Assembly: GCA_003451585.1 (NCBI GenBank)
Contig: DMEU01000022.1
Coordinates: 41,668 to 105,667, forward strand
Reading direction: 5' to 3'
DNA: 64,000 nucleotides
Source of the DNA: Candidatus Omnitrophota bacterium
GTDB taxonomy: Bacteria > Omnitrophota > Gorgyraeia > Velamenicoccales > Velamenicoccaceae
The translations under genes and the position numbers were made by a program. How positions within the stretch are numbered: the stretch's first letter is position 1; each line of letters starts with the position of its first letter. This document shows positions 17,754-31,193 of the stretch, in pieces. The notes beneath the pieces were generated by a model. That model was given only the letters and a program-made list of their open reading frames with translations. It made no database searches and was not told the DNA's origin.

Positions 17754-17879
17754 ATGAGGACGCAGCTTACGGAACGAAGTGAACGTAAGTTGCTGTCCAA
17801 ATTTATCCTGAGGAGCGAAAGCGACGAAGGATCTATATATAGGTAAGTGATCCGACTAATGTTGTCCGGAGACAAATAG
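17754..17879 (+). promoter_or_regulatory. Structured rplL-rpoB intergenic spacer
   Basis: Three consecutive hairpins can be drawn: CTTACG 17766-17771 with CGTAAG 17784-17789; ATCCT 17805-17809 with AGGAT 17828-17832, enclosing a GCGAAAGC turn; and TTGTC 17862-17866 with GACAA 17871-17875 over a CGGA loop just before the rpoB start. None has a T-tract. In other bacteria this gap holds an attenuator or RNase III site that sets the ratio of stalk protein to polymerase, so a similar function is plausible. Confidence 0.45.
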
Positions 17880-20800
17880 ATGATAAAAAGAAGAAGTTTC
17901 GCCAAGCTTAAAGAAGTCTATCCAATGCCGCATCTTTTGGATATACAGATGAAGTCCTTTGAGGAGTTTTTGCAGCGCGATATCAAGATAGAAGAGCGTG
18001 CCCCGATAGGCCTCCAGGAAGCCTTCATCGAGATATTCCCTATAGAGAGCTTTGATAAGCGTTTCCGTTTGGAGTTTGTCAGCTATACGCTTGGAAAACC
18101 TAAGTATTCCATTGAGGAATGCCGACGTCGTGGTATGACGTTCGCTTCGCCTTTACGGGCCAATCTTCGCCTGATCACCCCTACAGATGTCAAGGTGCAG
18201 GAAGTTTATTTCGGAGAGCTGCCTCTTATGACCCCGACTGCAAGCTTTATTATCAATGGCGACGAAAGGGTCGTGGTAAGCCAGTTGCAGCGCTCTCCCG
18301 GAGTATGTTTCGAAGATGAACAGCATCCTACGGGCAAAAAGATATTTTATGCCCGTATTATTCCTTATCGTGGGGCATGGCTTGAGTTCAAGTATGACTT
18401 AAATGAAGTCCTTTTGGCTTATGTCGACCGCCGCAGAAGTTTCCCGGCAACTCAGCTCCTGCGTATTATAGGTTTTTCCACTGACGAGGATATAAAGCAG
18501 GCCTTCGGCGGAGCAGAGATCCCGGAGGTAGCCAATACCTTAAAGAAGGATTTTACAAAGAATAAAGAAGAGGCTTTAATAGATTTTTATAGAAAAATGC
18601 GGCCTACCGAACCGGTTACGCTGGAAGCCGCGGAAGACCTGTTCTTCAGGTTGTTTTTTGACCCCAAGCGCTATGACCTTTCGCGCGCAGGGCGGTTTAT
18701 CTTGAACAGAAAACTTGGCATGGATGTATCTTTAGAAAAAAGGATAATCGATGCGGAAATGATCATAAAAGTCGTTAAATACCTGGTAGGTTTAAAGAGC
18801 GGCGAAGGGGAGATAGACGATATCGACCACTTGGGTAACCGTCGTATCAAGAGCGTAGGCGAGCTAGTTCAGAACCAGGCGCGTATAGGCCTGGCACGTC
18901 TTGAGCGCTCTATACGCGAGAGATTGGCGATCTTGACGGATGCCGATGCAGTGATGATATACCATTTGATCAATTCCAAGTTATTCTCCAGCCAGATCAG
19001 GGATTTCTTTTCGCGCAGCCAGCTGTCTCAGTTCATGGACCAGGTCAATCCTCTGGCTGAGTTGACGCACAAGAGGCGTTTAAGCGCTTTAGGCCCTGGC
19101 GGCTTGTCCAGAGAGAGGGCCGGTTTCGAAGTCCGTGATATCCACCAGTCCCACTACGGCCGTATCTGCCCTATTGAGACCCCGGAAGGCCCGAATATCG
19201 GTTTGATCGCTTCATTGACAACATATGCCCGCGTTAACGATCTGGGTTATATTGAAAGCCCTTATAGAAAGGTCGACGAGGGCCGTGTTACGAAACGCAT
19301 CGATTATATCACCGCAGATTTTGAGCAGGACAAGACTGTGGCCCAGGCAAACAGCATTTTGGATGAGGACGGTTATTTCCAGGAAAAAGATGTTACTTGC
19401 AGATTCAAAGGCGATTTCCCTAAGCTTGCCCCGAAAAAGGTAGATTATATGGACGTGTCCCCAAAACAGTTGGTTTCTTTGGCGGCGTCCCTGATCCCAT
19501 TTTTAGAGCATGATGATGCTAACAGAGCTTTGATGGGTTCGAACATGCAACGTCAGGCTGTACCTTTGTTGAATGCCGAGAGGCCTTTTGTGGGTACGGA
19601 TATGGAGCTCAAGGCTGCCATCGATTCAGGTGCGGTGGTAGTGTCCGAAGAGGATGGGGTCGTAAAGGCAGTTGACGCAAAGCATATAGTTGTGAACTCC
19701 AAAGTCTATGACTTAAGGAAATTCAAGCGTTCTAACGCCAATACGTGCGTTAATCAGAAACCTATAGTTAAATTAGGCCAGAAGGTCAAGGCCGGAGAAG
19801 TTATAGCAGACGGTATAGGCACAAAAGACGGTGAATTGGCGCTTGGGAGAAACCTCCTTGTAGCCTTTATGCCGTGGAGGGGTTTCAACTTTGAAGATGC
19901 TATCCTGATCAGCGAAAAAGTAGTAAAAGAAGATGCCTATACTTCCATACATATCGAAGAGTTTGAGGTTGAGGCCAGGGAGACGCGTTTAGGTAACGAA
20001 GAGATAACGCGCGATATCCCGAATGTGTCCGAAGAGGCGTTAAAGAACCTGGATGAGAACGGCATAATAAGGCTTGGGGCTGAAGTTGAAGCTGGGGATA
20101 TCCTTGTGGGTAAGGTTACTCCAAAGACAGAGTCAGAGCTTTCGCCCGAAGAGAGATTATTGCGGGCCATCTTCGGCGAAAAGGCCGGGGACGTGCGGGA
20201 TACTTCCCTGACGCTTCCTCCGGGTATCGAGGGAGTTGTCATAGATGTGCAGGTTTTTTCCAGAAAAGAACGCGGCAGGAAGACAAAAGAAGACAAGAAA
20301 AAAGAGCTTGGCGCAATAAAAGAGATAAAGAGCTATTATGCGCAGGAGATCGAATATATCCAGGAAGAGAAGATCAATAAGTTGGCCGCTATGTTAGGCA
20401 TATCCAAATCCAAGGTTTTGGGCGCGGATCTGGATGCAAATGAAGAAGCCAAGCATGCAGCCAAGTTTTTTGATGAACAGATCCGTGAATTGGCCCAAGA
20501 AGAGGCGCAGGAGGCCGAGAAGGTAAAGCGTGGGGATGAATTGGCCCCGGGCGTTTTGAAGAAGGTTGTCGTCTATGTCGCTACAAAGCGCAAGCTTGCC
20601 GTAGGCGATAAGATGGCTGGACGCCACGGCAACAAGGGCGTTATCGCAAAGATCCTTCCTGAAGAAGATATGCCTTTTTTGGCGGATGGCACACCGGTCG
20701 AGCTTGTGCTTAACCCGTTGGGCGTACCTTCGCGTATGAACGTCGGGCAGATACTCGAGACCCATCTTGGGTGGGCCGCAAAGATACTTGGCCTGCATGT

Positions 20801-21287
20801 GGCAACACCGGTATTTGACGGGGCCTCAGAGGCCGAGATCAAGGAGATGCTGAAAAAAGCAGGTTTGCCGACACACGGGAAAGTAGATGTCTATGACGGC
20901 TATAGCGGGTTGAAATTCGATCAGAAGGCCACTGTGGGCTATATTTATATGCTCAAGCTGATCCATTTGGTCGATGAGAAAATACACGCGCGTTCCATAG
21001 GGCCTTATTCTCTTGTAACCCAGCAGCCATTAGGGGGAAAAGCCCAGTTCGGCGGACAGAGATTCGGTGAAATGGAAGTCTGGGCGCTTGAGGCTTATGG
21101 CGCTGCATTCGCGCTGCAAGAGATGTTAACGGTCAAGAGCGATGATGTCGCCGGCCGTACAAGGATATATGAGGCTATTGTAAAAGGTGAACAACGTCTC
21201 ACCCCGGGCACTCCTGAATCCTTTAATGTTCTGGTCAAGGAATTACAGGGGCTTGGATTGGACGTTAAAATGGAAAAGCAAAAATGA
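17880..21287 (+). CDS. rpoB: DNA-directed RNA polymerase subunit beta
   Basis: The beta subunit of RNA polymerase, 1135 residues, on the compact side for bacteria because the large lineage-specific insertions are short. Signatures include LQRSPGVCF, the rifampicin-pocket region ([29 protein letters not shown]), [22 protein letters not shown], and near the end [16 protein letters not shown] in the form [17 protein letters not shown], followed by [24 protein letters not shown]. The pocket residues D, H and S are wild type for rifampicin binding. The start ATG 17880 is preceded by CCGGAGA. Its last four bases overlap rpoC. Confidence 0.99.
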   Translation: MIKRRSFAKLKEVYPMPHLLDIQMKSFEEFLQRDIKIEERAPIGLQEAFIEIFPIESFDKRFRLEFVSYTLGKPKYSIEECRRRGMTFASPLRANLRLITPTDVKVQEVYFGELPLMTPTASFIINGDERVVVSQLQRSPGVCFEDEQHPTGKKIFYARIIPYRGAWLEFKYDLNEVLLAYVDRRRSFPATQLLRIIGFSTDEDIKQAFGGAEIPEVANTLKKDFTKNKEEALIDFYRKMRPTEPVTLEAAEDLFFRLFFDPKRYDLSRAGRFILNRKLGMDVSLEKRIIDAEMIIKVVKYLVGLKSGEGEIDDIDHLGNRRIKSVGELVQNQARIGLARLERSIRERLAILTDADAVMIYHLINSKLFSSQIRDFFSRSQLSQFMDQVNPLAELTHKRRLSALGPGGLSRERAGFEVRDIHQSHYGRICPIETPEGPNIGLIASLTTYARVNDLGYIESPYRKVDEGRVTKRIDYITADFEQDKTVAQANSILDEDGYFQEKDVTCRFKGDFPKLAPKKVDYMDVSPKQLVSLAASLIPFLEHDDANRALMGSNMQRQAVPLLNAERPFVGTDMELKAAIDSGAVVVSEEDGVVKAVDAKHIVVNSKVYDLRKFKRSNANTCVNQKPIVKLGQKVKAGEVIADGIGTKDGELALGRNLLVAFMPWRGFNFEDAILISEKVVKEDAYTSIHIEEFEVEARETRLGNEEITRDIPNVSEEALKNLDENGIIRLGAEVEAGDILVGKVTPKTESELSPEERLLRAIFGEKAGDVRDTSLTLPPGIEGVVIDVQVFSRKERGRKTKEDKKKELGAIKEIKSYYAQEIEYIQEEKINKLAAMLGISKSKVLGADLDANEEAKHAAKFFDEQIRELAQEEAQEAEKVKRGDELAPGVLKKVVVYVATKRKLAVGDKMAGRHGNKGVIAKILPEEDMPFLADGTPVELVLNPLGVPSRMNVGQILETHLGWAAKILGLHVATPVFDGASEAEIKEMLKKAGLPTHGKVDVYDGYSGLKFDQKATVGYIYMLKLIHLVDEKIHARSIGPYSLVTQQPLGGKAQFGGQRFGEMEVWALEAYGAAFALQEMLTVKSDDVAGRTRIYEAIVKGEQRLTPGTPESFNVLVKELQGLGLDVKMEKQK

Positions 21288-24200
21288 GAAAAGACGCCTT
21301 GATGCAAAAAGATACTCAGGAAGTTTCACAGTTCGACAGCATTTCGATCAGGATAGCGTCATCTCCCACTATACGTTCTTGGTCTAAGGGCGAGGTCAGG
21401 AAGGCTGAGACCATCAACTACAGGACCTTGAAACCCGAAAAGGACGGCCTATTCTGTGAAAAGATATTCGGGCCTGTAAAGGATTGGGAGTGTAATTGCG
21501 GAAAATACAAAGGCAATAAGTTCCGTAATATCGTTTGTGATAGATGCGGCGTTGAAGTTACGCGTTCAAGTGTGAGGCGTGAACGCATGGGGCACATAGA
21601 ACTAGCGTGCCCGGTCACGCACATCTGGTTTTTTAAGGCCGTCCCTTCGAGGATATCCGCGTTGCTCGATATAGGCTTAAGGGACCTAGAGAAGATCATT
21701 TATTATGAAGAATATATAGTCGTTGAACCGGGTGATACCGGCTTAAAGAAGGGCGAGCTTTTGTCCGAAGACCAGCATCAGGAATTGCTGGAAAAATACG
21801 GGACAGGGTTTAAGGCCAAGATAGGTGCTGAGGCTGTGCTGGATCTTTTAAAGGAGATAGACCTGGATGCCTTGTCCAAGAAGTGCCATAAACAGCTTGA
21901 AACGGTCAAGGAGGGCACTACGGCGCGCAGGATCTTAAAGACTTTAAAGATCGTTGAGGATTTCAAGAAGTCAGAGAATAAACCGGAGTGGATGGTTTTA
22001 GAAGCACTTCCTGTTATTCCTCCGGACTTAAGGCCTTTGGTCCCGTTAGACGGCGGGCGCTTTGCCACATCGGACTTAAATGACCTTTATCGCCGTGTTA
22101 TCAACCGTAATAACCGCCTTAAGAAACTTTTGGATCTGAATGCCCCTGAGATAATCATCCGCAATGAAAAGAGGATGTTGCAGGAGGCCGTGGATGCTAT
22201 TCTTGATAACGGCCGCCATGGAAGGCCGGTCCTGGGTTCCAATAACAGGCCGCTTAAGTCTTTGTCTGATATGCTCAAAGGTAAACAGGGCCGCTTTAGA
22301 CAGAATTTACTTGGTAAGCGAGTTGATTATTCCGGGCGTTCCGTCATCGTCGTAGGGCCGGAGCTGAAGCTCCATCAGTGCGGCCTGCCTAAACGTATGG
22401 CGCTTGAGTTATTTGAGCCTTTTATCATCAAGAAATTAAGAGAACGCGGGTTTGTCCATACGATCAAGGGCGCCAAGCGCATGGTCGAGCGCGCCAAGAT
22501 AGAAGTATGGGATATATTGGATGAAGTCATTCAAGACCATCCTGTTATGCTTAACCGCGCTCCTACGCTGCATCGCTTGAGCGTCCAGGCGTTTATGCCT
22601 ATACTTATCGAAGGAAAGGCTATACGTATACACCCTCTCGTCTGCGCCGCATTTAACGCTGATTTCGACGGTGACCAGATGGCCGTACACGTTCCGCTTT
22701 CTTTAGAGGCCCAGATGGAAGCGCGCCTTATGATGCTTTCTATCAATAATATTTTTTCTCCGTCGGACGGACGGCCTATTACAACGCCTACGCAGGATAT
22801 TATTTTGGGTCTGTGTTATTTGTCCAAGATCAAGGCAAAGGCTAAAGGCGAAGGCAGGCTTATGTCCGGCGCCCAGGAAGCTGTATCTGCTTATGATGAC
22901 GGGACAATATCTCTACACGCTAAAATAAAGATGAGGATCATAGGGCAGTATGACATCACAGAGGGTGTCTATAATGGAGATAAGGCAGTTATAGAGACCA
23001 CCGTTGGCCGTATCCTTTTCAATGAGCGCCTGCCGGAGGGTTTTGGTTTCGTTAACTTAGAGCTCAATAAAAAGAATGTGGGCCAGATAGTCGCGTCCTG
23101 TTATAAACGTTTTGGGCACGATACAACGATAAAATTGCTGGATACTTTAAAAGAGTTGGGCTTCGAATATGCCACTTTAGGCGGTATATCCATATCTATC
23201 GACGACCTCGATATCCCGGAAGAAAAGAAAGAGTGTATCGCCGAGGCAAAAGCCGAAGTCGCAAAGGTCGAAGATCAATACCGTAAAGGTGTTATTACCG
23301 ACGGTGAGCGTTATAACAAGGTCATAGATATCTGGACGCATACGACCGATAAGGTGTCAGACCTGGTATTCAAGAAGATGGATTCTTTCAATCCTATCTT
23401 CATGATGGCGGATTCCGGCGCGCGCGGTTCGCGCTTGCAGGTGCGTCAGCTCGCCGGCATGAGAGGTTTGATGGCCAAGCCTTCCGGTGAGATCATTGAG
23501 AACCCTATTACCGCGAGTTTCCGCGAAGGTTTGACGGTTTTGGAATATTTTATTTCTACTCACGGTGCGAGAAAGGGCCTGGCAGATACGGCTTTAAAGA
23601 CCGCCGATGCCGGTTACCTGACGCGCCGCCTTGTAGACGTGGCACAGGAAGTCATTATTACAGAGATCGACTGCGGCACGCTTAACGGTATTTCGCTTTC
23701 TTCCATTATCGAAGGCGATGAAGTAGTAGTGCCGCTTAAGGACAGGATCGCCGGCCGTGTTACGATCGATAATATAGTAGATGTTATAACGGACGAAACG
23801 ATCGTGGCCTCGGGTGAATTGGTCACCGAAGAAAAGTCCGAAGTTTTAGAGAGGATGGGGATCGAAAAGATCCGTATCCGCAGTGTGCTTACATGCGAAT
23901 CAGACCGCGGTATCTGCGCTAAGTGTTACGGCAAGGACCTTGCCCGTGACGGCTTAGTCGAGATAGGAACGGCCGTCGGAGTTATTGCCGCCCAGAGTAT
24001 CGGTGAACCCGGTACGCAGCTGACGATGAGGACGTTCCATATCGGTGGTACGGCATCCAGGATCGTAGAGCAGTCGTTTATCAAGGCAAAGAATAAAGGT
24101 GCCCTGAAGTACCATTCTTTGAGGATAGTCCATAAAGGTAAAGATTTAATTGTATTAAACAGGAACGGCGCCATCACAGTCAATGACCCTCAAGGGCGCG

Positions 24201-25384
24201 AGCTTGAGCGCTATACCATCCCTCAGGGCAGCGTTATCTCCGTTCCTGAGGGCGGCGAGGTTTCTAAGGGCGTAGTGTTTGTCCGTTGGGACCCGTATAC
24301 ATCACCTATCTTGACTGAAGTCGAGGGTGTGGTGCGTTTTGAAGATATCAAAGAAAATATAACGATGCGTGAGGAGATGAACCCGACGACCGGTATTTCC
24401 GAACGTGTCATCGTAGAGCACAAGGTCGAATACCATCCTCAGATCATCATTTTGGATGATAAGGGTGAGGTCGTAGGCATTTATCCGATACCTATAGGCG
24501 CACATATCCTTGTTAAGGACGGACAGAAGGTAGGCGGCGGTGAGCTTATAGCTAAGATCCCGCGTGTTTCCGGTAAGACCCGTGATATTACCGGCGGTCT
24601 GCCGCGTGTTGCGGAGTTATTCGAGGCCCGTCGTCCTAAGGACCCTGCTATTATTTCCGAGATCGACGGTTTTGTCGAATTTGCAGAAAATAAAAAAGGC
24701 CAGCGTCAGATCATCGTTAGCTCGCCGACAGGAATGAAGAGAGAATATACTATCCCCCACGGCAAGCATCCAAATGTTTATCGTGGAGACCGCGTGACAG
24801 CGGGTCAGCAGCTTACAGACGGCCCAGTAGTCTTGCAGGATATCTTAAGGGTCTGCGGAGACAAGGTCTTGCAGGAATACCTCGTCAATGAAGTCCAGGA
24901 GGTTTACCGTCTGCAGGGTGTGCGGATCAATGATAAGCATATAGAGGTCATCATCCGTCAGATGCTCAAGAAGGTAAAAATAGAGGATTCCGGAGACACA
25001 GATTTTCTTTCGGGCCAGCAGATCGACCGCTGGAGATTTCAGAAGGAAAATCAGAGGGTCATAAAGAAGGGTGGCAAGCCGGCCTCAGCCACGCCTCTTC
25101 TTTTGGGTATCACCAAGGCGTCGCTGACTACGGAAAGCTTTATTTCAGCAGCGAGTTTCCAGGAGACGACCAAGGTATTGACCGATGCGGCTGCCTCCGG
25201 AAAGAGGGATGAGCTTTTTGGCCTGAAAGAAAATGTCATCGTCGGCCACTTGATCCCTGCCGGGACCGGATTAAAGATCCACCGGGAGATAGGTATGGCC
25301 AAGGCTAAGGCTAAAGCTAAAGAAGAGACACGGGATACACAAAAGGAGACGGTGCATGCCGACGATTCAACAGCTAATTCGTAA
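21284..25384 (+). CDS. rpoC: DNA-directed RNA polymerase subunit beta'
   Basis: The catalytic beta' subunit, 1366 residues. The N-terminal zinc site is CNCGKYKG with CDRCGVEV. The active-site magnesium loop [12 protein letters not shown] is intact, as are [19 protein letters not shown] and the second zinc cluster ([13 protein letters not shown]). The bridge helix and trigger-loop region lie around [32 protein letters not shown] 21284 overlaps the rpoB stop (ATGA). The end of the gene contains the start of rpsL in another frame. Confidence 0.99.
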   Translation: MRKDALMQKDTQEVSQFDSISIRIASSPTIRSWSKGEVRKAETINYRTLKPEKDGLFCEKIFGPVKDWECNCGKYKGNKFRNIVCDRCGVEVTRSSVRRERMGHIELACPVTHIWFFKAVPSRISALLDIGLRDLEKIIYYEEYIVVEPGDTGLKKGELLSEDQHQELLEKYGTGFKAKIGAEAVLDLLKEIDLDALSKKCHKQLETVKEGTTARRILKTLKIVEDFKKSENKPEWMVLEALPVIPPDLRPLVPLDGGRFATSDLNDLYRRVINRNNRLKKLLDLNAPEIIIRNEKRMLQEAVDAILDNGRHGRPVLGSNNRPLKSLSDMLKGKQGRFRQNLLGKRVDYSGRSVIVVGPELKLHQCGLPKRMALELFEPFIIKKLRERGFVHTIKGAKRMVERAKIEVWDILDEVIQDHPVMLNRAPTLHRLSVQAFMPILIEGKAIRIHPLVCAAFNADFDGDQMAVHVPLSLEAQMEARLMMLSINNIFSPSDGRPITTPTQDIILGLCYLSKIKAKAKGEGRLMSGAQEAVSAYDDGTISLHAKIKMRIIGQYDITEGVYNGDKAVIETTVGRILFNERLPEGFGFVNLELNKKNVGQIVASCYKRFGHDTTIKLLDTLKELGFEYATLGGISISIDDLDIPEEKKECIAEAKAEVAKVEDQYRKGVITDGERYNKVIDIWTHTTDKVSDLVFKKMDSFNPIFMMADSGARGSRLQVRQLAGMRGLMAKPSGEIIENPITASFREGLTVLEYFISTHGARKGLADTALKTADAGYLTRRLVDVAQEVIITEIDCGTLNGISLSSIIEGDEVVVPLKDRIAGRVTIDNIVDVITDETIVASGELVTEEKSEVLERMGIEKIRIRSVLTCESDRGICAKCYGKDLARDGLVEIGTAVGVIAAQSIGEPGTQLTMRTFHIGGTASRIVEQSFIKAKNKGALKYHSLRIVHKGKDLIVLNRNGAITVNDPQGRELERYTIPQGSVISVPEGGEVSKGVVFVRWDPYTSPILTEVEGVVRFEDIKENITMREEMNPTTGISERVIVEHKVEYHPQIIILDDKGEVVGIYPIPIGAHILVKDGQKVGGGELIAKIPRVSGKTRDITGGLPRVAELFEARRPKDPAIISEIDGFVEFAENKKGQRQIIVSSPTGMKREYTIPHGKHPNVYRGDRVTAGQQLTDGPVVLQDILRVCGDKVLQEYLVNEVQEVYRLQGVRINDKHIEVIIRQMLKKVKIEDSGDTDFLSGQQIDRWRFQKENQRVIKKGGKPASATPLLLGITKASLTTESFISAASFQETTKVLTDAAASGKRDELFGLKENVIVGHLIPAGTGLKIHREIGMAKAKAKAKEETRDTQKETVHADDSTANS

Positions 25385-25739
25385 CGATCGCATCTTAAAG
25401 AAGATAAAGTCTAAATCACCGGCTTTAAAAGGCTGCCCGCAACGTCGAGGAGTTTGTTTGCAGGTAAAGACCATGACGCCCAAGAAGCCGAATTCAGCCT
25501 TGCGTAAGATAGCCAGGGTGCGTCTTACGACCGGTATTGAAGTAACATCCTACATACCAGGTGAAGGCCATAATTTGCAGGAACATTCCATTGTACTGGT
25601 CAGAGGCGGGCGCGTAAAAGACCTGCCGGGTGTGCGTTATCATATTGTGAGAGGCGCGCTTGATACGGCCGGTGTGGCAAACCGTAAGAGATCGCGTTCA
25701 AAATACGGCGCGAAAAAGCCAAAAGCAGGCAAAAAGTAA
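25356..25739 (+). CDS. rpsL: 30S ribosomal protein uS12
   Basis: A 127-residue uS12, part of the decoding centre. It starts MPTIQQLIR and contains [19 protein letters not shown], with the lysines of the streptomycin-resistance positions (KKPNS and KDLPGVRYH) in the sensitive form. ATG 25356 falls inside the end of rpoC, overlapping by 29 bases; AAAGGAG lies just upstream within the rpoC codons. Confidence 0.98.
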   Translation: MPTIQQLIRNDRILKKIKSKSPALKGCPQRRGVCLQVKTMTPKKPNSALRKIARVRLTTGIEVTSYIPGEGHNLQEHSIVLVRGGRVKDLPGVRYHIVRGALDTAGVANRKRSRSKYGAKKPKAGKK

Positions 25740-25751
25740 GAGGGTAAATAC

Positions 25752-26222
25752 ATGCGTAGAAGACAAGCGGTCAAAAGACAGATCACTTCCGATCCGAAAT
25801 ACAGCTCTAAAATAGTGGCTAAGCTCATCAACATCATAATGATAAAGGGCAAGAAGTCTCTCGCCGAGAATATAGTTTACGGCGCTTTTGATATCATTAA
25901 GCAGAAGTCAGGTGAAGATGATCCCATAAAGGTCTTTAACAAGGCCCTTGATAATATCCGTCCGCGTCTTGAGGTAAAGCCAAGGCGAGTCGGCGGCGCT
26001 ACGTATCAGGTGCCTATAGAAGTTAACCAGGAAAGAGGCATATCGCTTGCCTTAAGATGGATAAAGGATTTTTCGAGAGGGAAAAAAGGAAAGCCCATGA
26101 TGGAGCGCTTGGCCGATGAGATCCTGGCCGGCTACAAAGGCGAAGGGGCTGCTATAAAGAAAAGGGACGATACTCATAAGATGGCAGAGGCTAATAAGGC
26201 ATTTGCGCATTTTAGATGGTAA
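25752..26222 (+). CDS. rpsG: 30S ribosomal protein uS7
   Basis: A 156-residue uS7, the head-domain primary binder of 16S rRNA. It starts MRRRQAVKR and includes [32 protein letters not shown] and the C-terminal [18 protein letters not shown], all canonical. Normal length. It sits 12 bases after rpsL and before fusA, the standard str operon order. Confidence 0.98.
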   Translation: MRRRQAVKRQITSDPKYSSKIVAKLINIIMIKGKKSLAENIVYGAFDIIKQKSGEDDPIKVFNKALDNIRPRLEVKPRRVGGATYQVPIEVNQERGISLALRWIKDFSRGKKGKPMMERLADEILAGYKGEGAAIKKRDDTHKMAEANKAFAHFRW

Positions 26223-26236
26223 ATTACAAATAGAGA

Positions 26237-28318
26237 ATGCAAAATATGATCGAGAAGACGGGTTTAGATAAAATAAGGAATATAGGCGTAATAGCGCATA
26301 TCGACGCAGGCAAGACCACGACTACCGAGCGTATGCTTCTTTATACAAAGAAGATACATAAGATCGGCGAGGTGCATGACGGTACGGCTACCATGGACTG
26401 GATGGTGCAGGAACAGGAGCGCGGCATAACGATCACATCCGCGAGCACCACGTGTTTCTGGAATGATATACATATCAATATCATCGATACGCCGGGCCAC
26501 GTAGATTTTACGGTAGAGGTAGAGCGTTCGTTGAAGGTCTTAGACGGAGCCGTAGTGGTTTTTTGCGCTGTTGCGGGCGTGCAGCCACAATCTGAGACGG
26601 TGTGGCGCCAGGCTGATAAATATTCCGTACCCCGTGTTGCTTTCGCTAACAAGATGGACAGGGTCGGAGCGGATTTCAACAATGTGCTTGCCGAGATGCA
26701 TCAAAAGCTGGGGGCCAATGCCGCTGCTATTCAGATACCTGTCGGAGCTGAGGAGAATTTCATCGGGATCATCGATATCTTAGAAGAGGAACTCGTTACC
26801 TTCGAGGGAGAAAAAGGCGAGCAGGTCGTACGTAAGCCTTGCCCTGAGGAGTATAAAGCTCAAGTGGCTAAAGTCAGGCATGACCTGGTTGAGAAGGTCG
26901 CTGAAGCTGATGATAATATAATGGAATTATATATTCATAACAAACCCGTATCAAAAGAAGAATTGAAAAAGGCCATACGCGCTACGGTCATCGCTAATAA
27001 ATTCGTCCCCGTCTTGTGCGGCACGTCCTTAAAGAACAAAGGTATACAGCTTGTTTTAGATGCGGCGTGTGATTACCTGCCGTCCCCTATAGATCTGCCT
27101 GCGGTGAAGGGGTTTGAGCCTGAGACCGGCGAATATGAAGAGAGGGCGATCTCTCCCGACGCGCCTTTCTGCGCTTTTTGTTTTAAGATAATGAGTGATC
27201 CTTACGTCGGCCGCCTGAATTTTGTACGTATATATTCGGGGAAGATCAAGGCCGGCGAGACTATTTATAATTCAAGTAAGAGAGAAGATGAGCGCCTTTC
27301 CAAGATAGTGCGTATGCATGCAAATAAGCAGGAGATGATAGAAGAAGCAAGCGCTGGAGATATTGTGGCTTTTGTCGGGTTAAAGGAGACTAAGACCGGA
27401 GATACATTGTGCAAGGAAGACCAGCCGATTGTTCTTGAGGCCATAAAATTCCCGGAACCCGTAGTAGACCTTGCTATCGAGACAAAATCAAAAGCGGACC
27501 AGGAGAAGCTGGCGTTCGCCTTAAGGAAACTTCAGGATGAAGATCCGTCGTTCCGGGTCACTTATAATACCGAGACCGCCCAGACCATTATTTCAGGCAT
27601 GGGGCAGCTGCATCTTGAGATCGCCGTAGACCGCATATTGCGCGAATTTAACGTAGAGGCTAAAGTCGGCCGTCCGCAGGTTGCTTATAGGGAATCTATC
27701 CGTAATAAAGTAAATATTACAGGTAAGTTTATACAGCAGTCCGGAGGCCGCGGGCAATACGGGCATGTCGTTTTGGTGATGGAACCTCAGGAAGTCCCGG
27801 GCGCAGGTATAACTTTCGAGGATACTTTAAAAGGCGGTGTGATACCGCGCGAGTTTATTCCGGCTGTCAAGAACGGCATTATCCTTGCTGCCAAGAGCGG
27901 CATAATGGGCAGCTATCCTGTTACCGATGTGGCCGTTACATTGGTCGATGGTTCATACCATGATGTAGATTCTTCCGAGATCGCTTTTCAGATGGCGGCA
28001 TCCATCGCTTTTCAGGATGGTTTAAGAAAAGGTGTCTCATTTCTCTTAGAGCCTATCATGGACATAGAAATTGTTGTGCCGGAAGAGTTCATGGGCACGG
28101 TCATCGGTGACTTCAATTCTCGTCGGGGAAAGCTTGTATCGATGGGCCAAAGGGGTAACGTGCGCGTACTGCGCGGACATGTTCCGCTTGCAGAAGTTTT
28201 TGATTATGCTAATATAATACGTTCTTTGACGCAAGGTAGGGCATCTTTCACTATGGAGCCTTTCTGTTATCAGGAAGTGCCTAGAGATATAGCTAATAAA
28301 ATATTAGGATTAAAATAA
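26237..28318 (+). CDS. fusA: Translation elongation factor G
   Basis: EF-G, the GTPase that drives ribosomal translocation, 693 residues. The G domain has the P-loop AHIDAGKTTTTERML, the switch region RGITITSASTT, DTPGHVDF and NKMD. Domain IV includes the GRGQYGHV stretch. The first ATG (26237) gives an N-terminal MQNMIEKTG; the second, 9 bases on, is an alternative. It is a single full-length copy; the classical str operon order is followed by tuf. Confidence 0.98.
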   Translation: MQNMIEKTGLDKIRNIGVIAHIDAGKTTTTERMLLYTKKIHKIGEVHDGTATMDWMVQEQERGITITSASTTCFWNDIHINIIDTPGHVDFTVEVERSLKVLDGAVVVFCAVAGVQPQSETVWRQADKYSVPRVAFANKMDRVGADFNNVLAEMHQKLGANAAAIQIPVGAEENFIGIIDILEEELVTFEGEKGEQVVRKPCPEEYKAQVAKVRHDLVEKVAEADDNIMELYIHNKPVSKEELKKAIRATVIANKFVPVLCGTSLKNKGIQLVLDAACDYLPSPIDLPAVKGFEPETGEYEERAISPDAPFCAFCFKIMSDPYVGRLNFVRIYSGKIKAGETIYNSSKREDERLSKIVRMHANKQEMIEEASAGDIVAFVGLKETKTGDTLCKEDQPIVLEAIKFPEPVVDLAIETKSKADQEKLAFALRKLQDEDPSFRVTYNTETAQTIISGMGQLHLEIAVDRILREFNVEAKVGRPQVAYRESIRNKVNITGKFIQQSGGRGQYGHVVLVMEPQEVPGAGITFEDTLKGGVIPREFIPAVKNGIILAAKSGIMGSYPVTDVAVTLVDGSYHDVDSSEIAFQMAASIAFQDGLRKGVSFLLEPIMDIEIVVPEEFMGTVIGDFNSRRGKLVSMGQRGNVRVLRGHVPLAEVFDYANIIRSLTQGRASFTMEPFCYQEVPRDIANKILGLK

Positions 28319-28330
28319 CGGAGGTGACTA

Positions 28331-29533
<1,203 letters not shown>

Positions 29534-29551
29534 AAAAGGAAGTTTAAGGCA

Positions 29552-29854
29552 ATGGCACAAAAAATACGCATACGACTGAAAGCTTACGATCATCGCCTCC
29601 TAGATCAATCGACACGGGAAATCGTTGAGACGGCCAAGAGGAGCGGGGCAAAAGTATCAGGGCCCATCCCTTTGCCGACCAAAAAAGAGATATATACGGT
29701 TAACCGTTCCGTCGTCATTGACAAGAAGTCCAGAGAGCAGTTTATGCTGGCGACCCACAAGAGGTTGCTGGAGCTCCATGAACCTACTGCCAAGACGATA
29801 GATGCGCTTCGGAAACTCAATCTTCCGGCCGGCGTTGATGTTGAGATAAGGTAG
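29552..29854 (+). CDS. rpsJ: 30S ribosomal protein uS10
   Basis: A 100-residue uS10, which also partners NusB in antitermination. It starts [28 protein letters not shown] and contains [17 protein letters not shown] and a C-terminal [10 protein letters not shown], all typical. It is the first gene of the S10 operon, but only 18 bases follow tuf, so str and S10 operons appear fused. Confidence 0.98.
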   Translation: MAQKIRIRLKAYDHRLLDQSTREIVETAKRSGAKVSGPIPLPTKKEIYTVNRSVVIDKKSREQFMLATHKRLLELHEPTAKTIDALRKLNLPAGVDVEIR

Positions 29855-29898
29855 TTTTTGGAAGCTTTTGAAAGGTCACAACAGACAAGAGTGAGACT

Positions 29899-30537
29899 AT
29901 GGGTGTTTTAAATACCACAATAAAAATATTGGGCAAGAAGATCGGCATGACACAGGTTTTTGCCGAGGATGGTAAGGTAATAGCTGTGACCGTTCTTGAG
30001 GCAGGGCCTTGTGTTGTGATGGGGGCCAATGATAAGAATATCAAGGTTGGCTTCGAAGATATCAAAGAGAACAAGAAGAAAAAGCCGCAGTTGGGAGAGT
30101 TCAAGAAATTGAACCTGGCTCCCAAGAGGCATGTCCGTGAATTAAGGATTGCGGATCGCGCCAATTATAAGGTGGGCGATGAGATCAAGGTGGACATATT
30201 CCAGGAAGGTGATTTTGTGGATGTGACCGGCATGTCTATAGGTAAGGGTTTCCAGGGCGGGATGAAGCGCTGGCACTGGATGGGTACTCCTATGACGCAT
30301 GGTTCAACATCAAAGCGCCGTATAGGTTCCGTAGGGGCAAGCTCCGATCCGTCGCGCATCTTTAAGGGCAAGACCATGGCCGGACACATGGGGTATGACA
30401 AAACGACTGTGCAGAACTTAAAAGTGGTAAAGGTGGATCTGGCCAATAATTTGCTGGTCGTCACCGGAGCAGTACCGGGTCCAAATCGCGCCATACTTGA
30501 GATCAGAAAATCAATTAAGAAACAGAGAAAGAGTTAA
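29899..30537 (+). CDS. rplC: 50S ribosomal protein uL3
   Basis: A 212-residue uL3, an early assembly protein near the peptidyl transferase centre. KILGKKIGMTQVFAEDGKVIAVTVLEAGPC at the N-terminus and the extended loop GFQGGMKRWHWMGTPMTHGS mark it. The loop departs from the common KRHxFxGGPxTHGS form in having WHWMGTPMTHGS. ATG 29899 begins a six-residue tail before the canonical start. Confidence 0.97.
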   Translation: MGVLNTTIKILGKKIGMTQVFAEDGKVIAVTVLEAGPCVVMGANDKNIKVGFEDIKENKKKKPQLGEFKKLNLAPKRHVRELRIADRANYKVGDEIKVDIFQEGDFVDVTGMSIGKGFQGGMKRWHWMGTPMTHGSTSKRRIGSVGASSDPSRIFKGKTMAGHMGYDKTTVQNLKVVKVDLANNLLVVTGAVPGPNRAILEIRKSIKKQRKS

Positions 30538-30545
30538 GAGATAAC

Positions 30546-31193
30546 ATGGAAAAGAAAAACAGAATAGTAATGCCTGTGTATGATATGGGCGCAAAAGTCG
30601 TGGAAGAGGTGGAGCTTGACGCCCATGTCTTTGACGGCATAGTCAAGAAGAAGACGCTTTATCAGGCTGTTGTCGGATATCGAGCCAATCAGCGCCTCGG
30701 GCTTGCCGCGACCAAGACGAGGGGTGAAGTTTCCGGCGGAGGCAAGAAGCCTTGGAAACAAAAAGGCACTGGCCGAGCGCGCCATGGTTCCATACGTTCT
30801 CCGTTGTGGCGGCATGGCGGAGTGGTCTTCGGGCCGCATCCCAGAGATTTCAGCGTCACTATACCGCAGGGGATACGGCTGGAAGCATTGCGTTCCGGGC
30901 TTAATGCCAAGATCAAGAGCGGAGACCTTATACTGGCTGAAAAAATCCATATAATGCATCCCAAGACCAGCGAGTTCGTAAAATTTTTGGATGCTTTAAA
31001 GATCGAAGGTGAAAGCATTCTCTGCGTCATAGACAGCGTGACCGATAATATCAAGCGCTCTACAAGGAATATCCCGCGCTTGGATATCGTTGATTCCAGG
31101 TCTTTGAACGCGTTCGATCTGCTTAATTCCAAAAAATTATTATTAACAAGAGATTCATTAAAAAATTTAACAAAACGCTTGAAAAATGTATAG
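30546..31193 (+). CDS. rplD: 50S ribosomal protein uL4
   Basis: A 215-residue uL4 lining the exit tunnel. The tunnel loop region TRGEVSGGGKKPWKQKGTGRARHGS is intact. The C-terminal half ends with LLLTRDSLKNLTKRL. In gamma-proteobacteria uL4 represses the S10 operon; nothing here shows that. It overlaps rplW by eight bases. Confidence 0.97.
   Translation: MEKKNRIVMPVYDMGAKVVEEVELDAHVFDGIVKKKTLYQAVVGYRANQRLGLAATKTRGEVSGGGKKPWKQKGTGRARHGSIRSPLWRHGGVVFGPHPRDFSVTIPQGIRLEALRSGLNAKIKSGDLILAEKIHIMHPKTSEFVKFLDALKIEGESILCVIDSVTDNIKRSTRNIPRLDIVDSRSLNAFDLLNSKKLLLTRDSLKNLTKRLKNV

Noticed and set aside
25356..25384. Overlap of rpoC and rpsL taken as a sequencing error or frameshift
   Set aside because: Both protein ends match their families, and the rpsL ribosome-binding site can sit within rpoC codons.
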